Source: Bolinopsis microptera (Eukaryota; Ctenophora; Tentaculata; Lobata; Bolinopsidae). Taken from it: DNA of 64,000 nt. Numbering within the stretch: position 1 is the first letter of the stretch; every line of letters begins with the position of its first letter. The DNA lies in contig NC_087080.1 in NCBI RefSeq assembly GCF_026151205.1, positions 1,001,812-1,065,811 on the forward strand, written 5' to 3'. A model generated the notes under the pieces. It was not told the DNA's origin, did no database searches, and saw nothing but the letters and a program-made list of their open reading frames with translations. This document shows positions 60,011 to 64,000 of the stretch, in pieces. The translations under genes were made by a program, and so were the position numbers.

Positions 60011-60099
60011 GTTTAAAATTGCTAAAAACTTATTTTTGGTCTAATAATTGTGTTTTCGAGCCACACGCAAAAATTCTCTGCTACTCTCTGTAATTACAT

Positions 60100-60375
60100 A
60101 AGTCTTCATAAATCTTAAAGTTAAACATTAGCATTGGGCAACAAGGAAATGACACTATCTGTAATTACATAAGTCTTCATAAATCTTAAAGTTAAACATT
60201 AGCATTGGGCTACAAGGAAATGACACTATCTGTAATTACATAAGTCTTCATAAATCTTAAAGTTAAACATTAGCATTGGGCTAAAAGGAAATGACACTAT
60301 CTGTAATTACATAATTCTTCATAAACTTAAAGTTAAAGTTAAACAATCGCATTGGGCTACAACGAAATGACACAA
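60100..60375 (+). repeat. About 70-bp tandem repeat, 4 copies
   Basis: Unit CTGTAATTACATAAGTCTTC, then AAGTTAAACATTAGCATTGG and AAGGAAATGACACTAT; the last copy has small indels. Confidence 0.92.
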
Positions 60376-60909
60376 AATGAGTACCTATAACAGTTATACT
60401 ATAAGTATAACATATAATAATTCGACAAATCTTGCGAGCTTGGCTCTCCCATTGCACACCTTTCCTGTCTTTACTAACTGGCTCGTTTATAGAATCTTAA
60501 TGTTCAGATTATTTTCTTTTACTTTAAAAGAGAAATTAAGATTTTGTGACAATAAGCACGTAAAATTGTAGGTATATTATCATTTTTTCATTATCTTTTC
60601 TTACAATAATAAGATTAAGAAAAGATAATTGATAATGAATAAATAATATTAGGTGTGTAGGATTTCAGAAATTTCACAACTCAGATAATCATTGTGCATT
60701 AAATTTCTATTCCGTTAACATTGGTTAGCACTTTTTGGACAGTCCCAATCAACAATCAAAATAACCTTCATAACTGCCAACTGGACCATAGTTAGATATA
60801 TATATATATACCGTTTGGACTGTGGTCTCTGCATATTACAGAGTATAGAGTGACCTGCAATTCTACAGGATCACCCGAACTCTTAAAGGACACAATTATC
60901 TTCCATATG
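60376..60909. other. AT-rich spacer
   Basis: A hairpin of TTATCTTTTCTTA...AATAAGATTAAGAAAAGATAA lies at 60589-60628, and a TA run at 60796-60810. No gene seen. Confidence 0.55.
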
Positions 60910-61137
60910 AAGTTTCTTAGTACAGTCAGCTGCGTCTTGTAGACTGGGCCGGCAATTCCACCACTTCAATAATTCAAGGTACCAAGTTTCTTAGTACAGT
61001 AAGCTGCGTCTTGTAGACTGGGCCGGCAATTCCACCACTTCAATAATTCAAGGTACCAAGTTTCTTAGTACAGTAAGCTGCGTCTTGTAGACTGGGCCGG
61101 CAATTCCACCACTTCAATAATTCAAGGTACCAAGTTT
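60910..61137 (+). repeat. About 75-bp tandem repeat, 3 copies
   Basis: Unit AAGTTTCTTAGTACAGTAAG, CTGCGTCTTGTAGACTGGGC, CGGCAATTCCACCACTTCAA, TAATTCAAGGTACC. Copies are nearly identical (AGTCAGC/AGTAAGC); a fourth copy breaks off after 61146. Confidence 0.93.
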
Positions 61138-61159
61138 CTTAGTAAAGCAGCTCTTAAAG

Positions 61160-61930
61160 TTAACCGTCCGTTAGACAAGGAGTCCCATGTGGATGAGCAT
61201 AGTTTATCCTAATTTAATGGGTGCTTACCATTAGTTTAGCATATTAAGATTTGTCCCGCTCTGCTCTCCCAATGCCTTGTATCACGTCGTGACCCCCAAT
61301 GTCGTTTCACTATAGATCCTGTACTTGTAGAGTTTCTACGATACATGGGGAGCCGCGCAATCAAAATACAGGGCGAGCCGCGCACTCGTGCGCGGCGGGT
61401 CATACAACGTATGACAACCAATGCCCCAGCCCGAAACCAACCACTTTCGGAAAAATCTCCAAGTTGGCAATGTAAATCAGCTCTAAACGGTCAACGTTTA
61501 GACAAGGAATCCTATGTGGATGAGCATAGTTTATCCTATTTTAATGGGTGCTTACCATTAGTTTAGCATATTAAGATTTGTCCCTCTTTGCTCTCCCAAT
61601 GCCCCAGCCCGAAACCAACCACTTTCGGAAAGAATCTCCAAGTTGGCAATGCAAATCAGCTCTAAACGGTCAACGTTTGGACAAGGAATCTCACGTGGAT
61701 GAGCATAGTTTATCCTATTTTAATGGGTGCTTACCATTAGTTTAGCATATTAAGATGTCTCCCTCTCCCAATGTCCGGACACAAACCTGGCCGGCCAGAG
61801 TTCTCTTAGAGAGTTAGAGTTGTGCCTGACGTTTGGTTTTAACTCCCGCTCTCTGGAAATCTAAATTTACCGCGGACGTTTTCTCTCGGGTAAAATCGAT
61901 AACAACTGATTTTGGTAACGAACACCAAAG
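61160..61930 (+). repeat. About 175-bp tandem repeat, about 3 copies, then a longer tail
   Basis: Each copy runs AACGTTTAGACAAGGA, GGATGAGCATAGTTTATCCT, TTAGCATATTAAGAT, CTCTCCCAATG, CCGAAACCAACCACTTTCGG, AAATCAGCTCTAAACGGTC. The first copy is split by the MITE at 61277. The tail at 61775-61920 parallels 59890-60010. Confidence 0.85.
61277..61417 (+). mobile_element. hAT-like MITE, copy 3 (141 bp, perfect 8-bp TSD CCAATGCC)
   Basis: Starts TTGTATCACG and ends CGTATGACAA, flanked by CCAATGCC at 61269-61276 and 61418-61425. The neighbouring tandem copy at about 61590 has a single CCAATGCC and no insert, which is a ready-made empty site. It is longer than copy 1 because of an internal duplication around GAGCCGCGCA. 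Confidence 0.92.
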
Positions 61931-62289
61931 ACGCAGCGAGCAGGATGATGCCATTAGGCCCACTGGTCGCTCTGTTTTGTGATAGAAAATTCTAGAAGCT
62001 TTACCACTCATTGGAATTTGGCATTGAGTATGGTTTTCATGAGCTGTCAGTCTTCAACTTTTAAAGTTTTAAGCAAGACAATTCAAAACATTTGTAATAT
62101 AGTGTGTTTTCTCTTTTTCCCCACTGCACTACCTCGCCGCAAAATGCAAATGATCACATTGAATTGAATACCATCCCGTCCATAGCCACGTTGCAAAGTC
62201 ATGCAATGACGGTCTTATTTGTCCTTAGTAACAGTTAACATGACACAATATACTAAATTACAGAAATAGGTCGCACTTGAATCAGTGGT

Positions 62290-62520
62290 GTAACTGTAAC
62301 GTTGCCTGTTGGCGCCGAAAAAGCGCCCCCTGTTGATGCCCCCTTCCCTTTTGGCGCCCCTCCTAAAATTGAACAAATTAGGTGATTTTAGAGGATACGC
62401 CGGTAAAAAATCTCTAAAAAGTGTGTTTCTAGAGCAAAACGCGCAGTTTTGCTAGTACTACTACTTCAGTTAAGTTTTCCAAAATTATCCCACATTCAAA
62501 CGACAATTTGGCCAAGGATG
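62290..62520 (+). repeat. Dispersed repeat related to 15520-15710
   Basis: Shared words in the same order: TTGAACAAATTAGG(T/A)GATTTT, GTGTTTCTAG, GCTAGTACT, AGTTAAGTTTTC. A GGCGCC...GGCGCC segment precedes it. No coding capacity seen. Confidence 0.6.
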
Positions 62521-62789
62521 TTAAGTACGTAGCGTATCTTATAAACGTACGGCATACGAGCGTATTCAGTATTCGGACAAAATTTAACATCAAACTTTTT
62601 TTTCTAAAGTTCTAAAGCTGCAAAATGTGCCGTATTTCACGTATGTCTTAGAATTTAGACAAACGGCGTATTTTCGACTGGTTTTTCGGCGTACTTAACA
62701 TCAATGATTTTTGTGCCCCCCTAAAGCCCTAAGATGCAAAATGAAATTTGTGATAGAGCCGAACCATTTTTTCTTTTGAATGCACCTTT

Positions 62790-63720
62790 TTGTTGCCTCT
62801 ATAATCTATATCTTACTTATAAGTCTCAGAGAATTATCTTTGTTTGTCGTTTGTACGACCGCCCGCGTGCAAATCAGACGAGAAATAGGTAGTTGCGTAG
62901 TTACCATGGTAACAAGGATTATTACACGCACGTGCACGTGCAATGATTGTTTTAACGTCATTTTGATCAGTTTTATTAATATTACGCTGTGTTTAGTACG
63001 AGCAACATTTTAATTGGCTGTATCTTCGGTTCATGTGTAGGATATTTTTTGATGCCATTTAAACTTACCAACGAAGAATCCTATTAGCTTCCTCCCACGG
63101 GTTTTCTAGTCATATAATCTCTACTATAATTCAGAAAATTCTTTTTGTTGTCTGTATGTACGACCGCCCACGTGCAAATTAGATGAAAAATAAGAAGTTG
63201 CATAGTAACCATGGTAACGAGGATTTTTACACGCACGTGCACGTGCAATGATTGGCGAACGGAATTTTTATCGGTTTTGTTGATATTACGTTTTGTTTAG
63301 TTCGAGCAACATTTTAATCGGCTGTATCTTCAGTGGGGATGAATATTTTTTGACACGATTAAAACTGACTGCCAAAGAATACTAATAGGTTCCTCCCGGT
63401 GACCACGGGTTTTCTAGTACTATAATAATTCAGAGAATTATCTTTGTTTGTACAATGTCTGTACGACCGCCCACGTGCAAATTAGGTAAGAAGCAAAAGG
63501 TTGTATAGTAACCAGGATAACGAGGGTTGTTACACGCACGTGCACGTGCAAAGATGGTTAAAACGGCATTTTTATCGGTTTTGTTGATATTACGTTGTGT
63601 TTAGTGCGAGCAACATTTTAATCGGCTGTATCTTCGGTTGAGTAGGATATTTTTTGATGCAATTTAAACTTACTAACAAAAAATACTATTAGCTTTCTCC
63701 CTGTGACCACGGGTTTTCGA
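62790..63720 (+). repeat. About 310-bp tandem repeat, 3 copies
   Basis: Each copy contains GTACGACCGCCC(A/G)CGTGCAAAT, a (GTTACCATGGTAAC)-type word, CACGCACGTGCACGTGCAA, GCGAGCAACATTTTAAT-type sequence and GACCACGGGTTTTC at the end. Copies differ by about a tenth of sites on inspection. Confidence 0.88.
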
Positions 63721-64000
63721 GTATCATATAATATGATGTTTGCCTCTAGAAAGGTATAAGATTAAAATTATTTAATCGCAAAATTAATCGCAAGATGGTG
63801 ATTGTAGACCCGCTTATTTAGTCTTTAGAAGAGGGTAGATGGTGTAGAGCATGGGCTTTCTTCTAGTTATCACTCGCCGATGATATTTGAAACGTTTAGG
63901 AAAGAGCCCAGCCATGAAAGTATGTAAAATGTCAATAGTATAAGCTTCGTTCGATGTATTTTGGACGCTGATTCCGAATTACCTGCTATAAATATATATA
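63721..64000. other. Window end, dispersed repeat fragment
   Basis: CGATGTATTTTGGACGCTGA and TTCCGAATTACC match 10317-10350 (CGATGTATTTTCGAACGCTG, TTCCGAATCACC). No gene seen. Confidence 0.55.

Overview
The window is nuclear DNA of an invertebrate animal. The evidence is many short exons split by GT-AG introns, calcium-binding EGF and immunoglobulin modules, a homeodomain gene, decayed LINE reverse transcriptases, MITE-type transposons, and TTAGGG/CCCTAA telomere-type repeats. I cannot name the species. The base composition is AT-rich, the introns are long, and tandem repeats are unusually abundant. I saw no tRNA, rRNA, CRISPR or bacterial-style operon.

Layout, all recognised genes on the + strand. 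(1) 1-9677: 3' part of an extracellular protein gene in 11 exons, with two cysteine-rich modules resembling the PCSK9 C-terminal domain, a run of EGF modules and two Ig-like domains. Its second intron is almost entirely a 35-bp minisatellite that copies the exon end and its splice donor about 120 times. (2) 9862-15868: intergenic DNA rich in dispersed repeats, with the first of three copies of a small transposon carrying perfect 8-bp target duplications. (3) 15869-17518: a gene starting with an NBR1-like PB1 domain. (4) 21869-45881: a homeodomain transcription-factor gene with huge introns. Seven exons from 34760 on join in phase; a zinc-finger-like exon at 21869 is phase-compatible but unproven as part of it. 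(5) 47205-51199: a dead CR1/Jockey-type LINE, split by a 2.3-kb insertion that holds a 636-bp palindrome and a mariner-type MITE. (6) 52266-55908: a four-exon gene for a small secreted beta-sandwich (galectin-like) protein, with an E-box array upstream, a telomere-repeat block in intron 2 and a strictly periodic CRE/E-box array in intron 3. (7) 56524-64000: a second dead LINE with a nested insertion, then tandem repeats, some apparently derived from the LINE 3' region.

The most unusual theme is that minisatellites repeatedly grow from local duplications at exon-intron junctions. At four donor sites (1072, 42065, 43939, 44790) the intron carries extra copies of the exon end plus its 5' splice site. 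At one acceptor (34760) the start of the exon and its 3' splice site are duplicated across a 22-bp array. In two introns the copies also carry an AG and so look like ready-made decoy exons, and inclusion of the 58-nt one would bring in a stop. A second theme is a micro-insertion family: 20-31 bp fillers sharing TATGAAGGAG, each flanked by a perfect 9-17 bp direct repeat, at four places.
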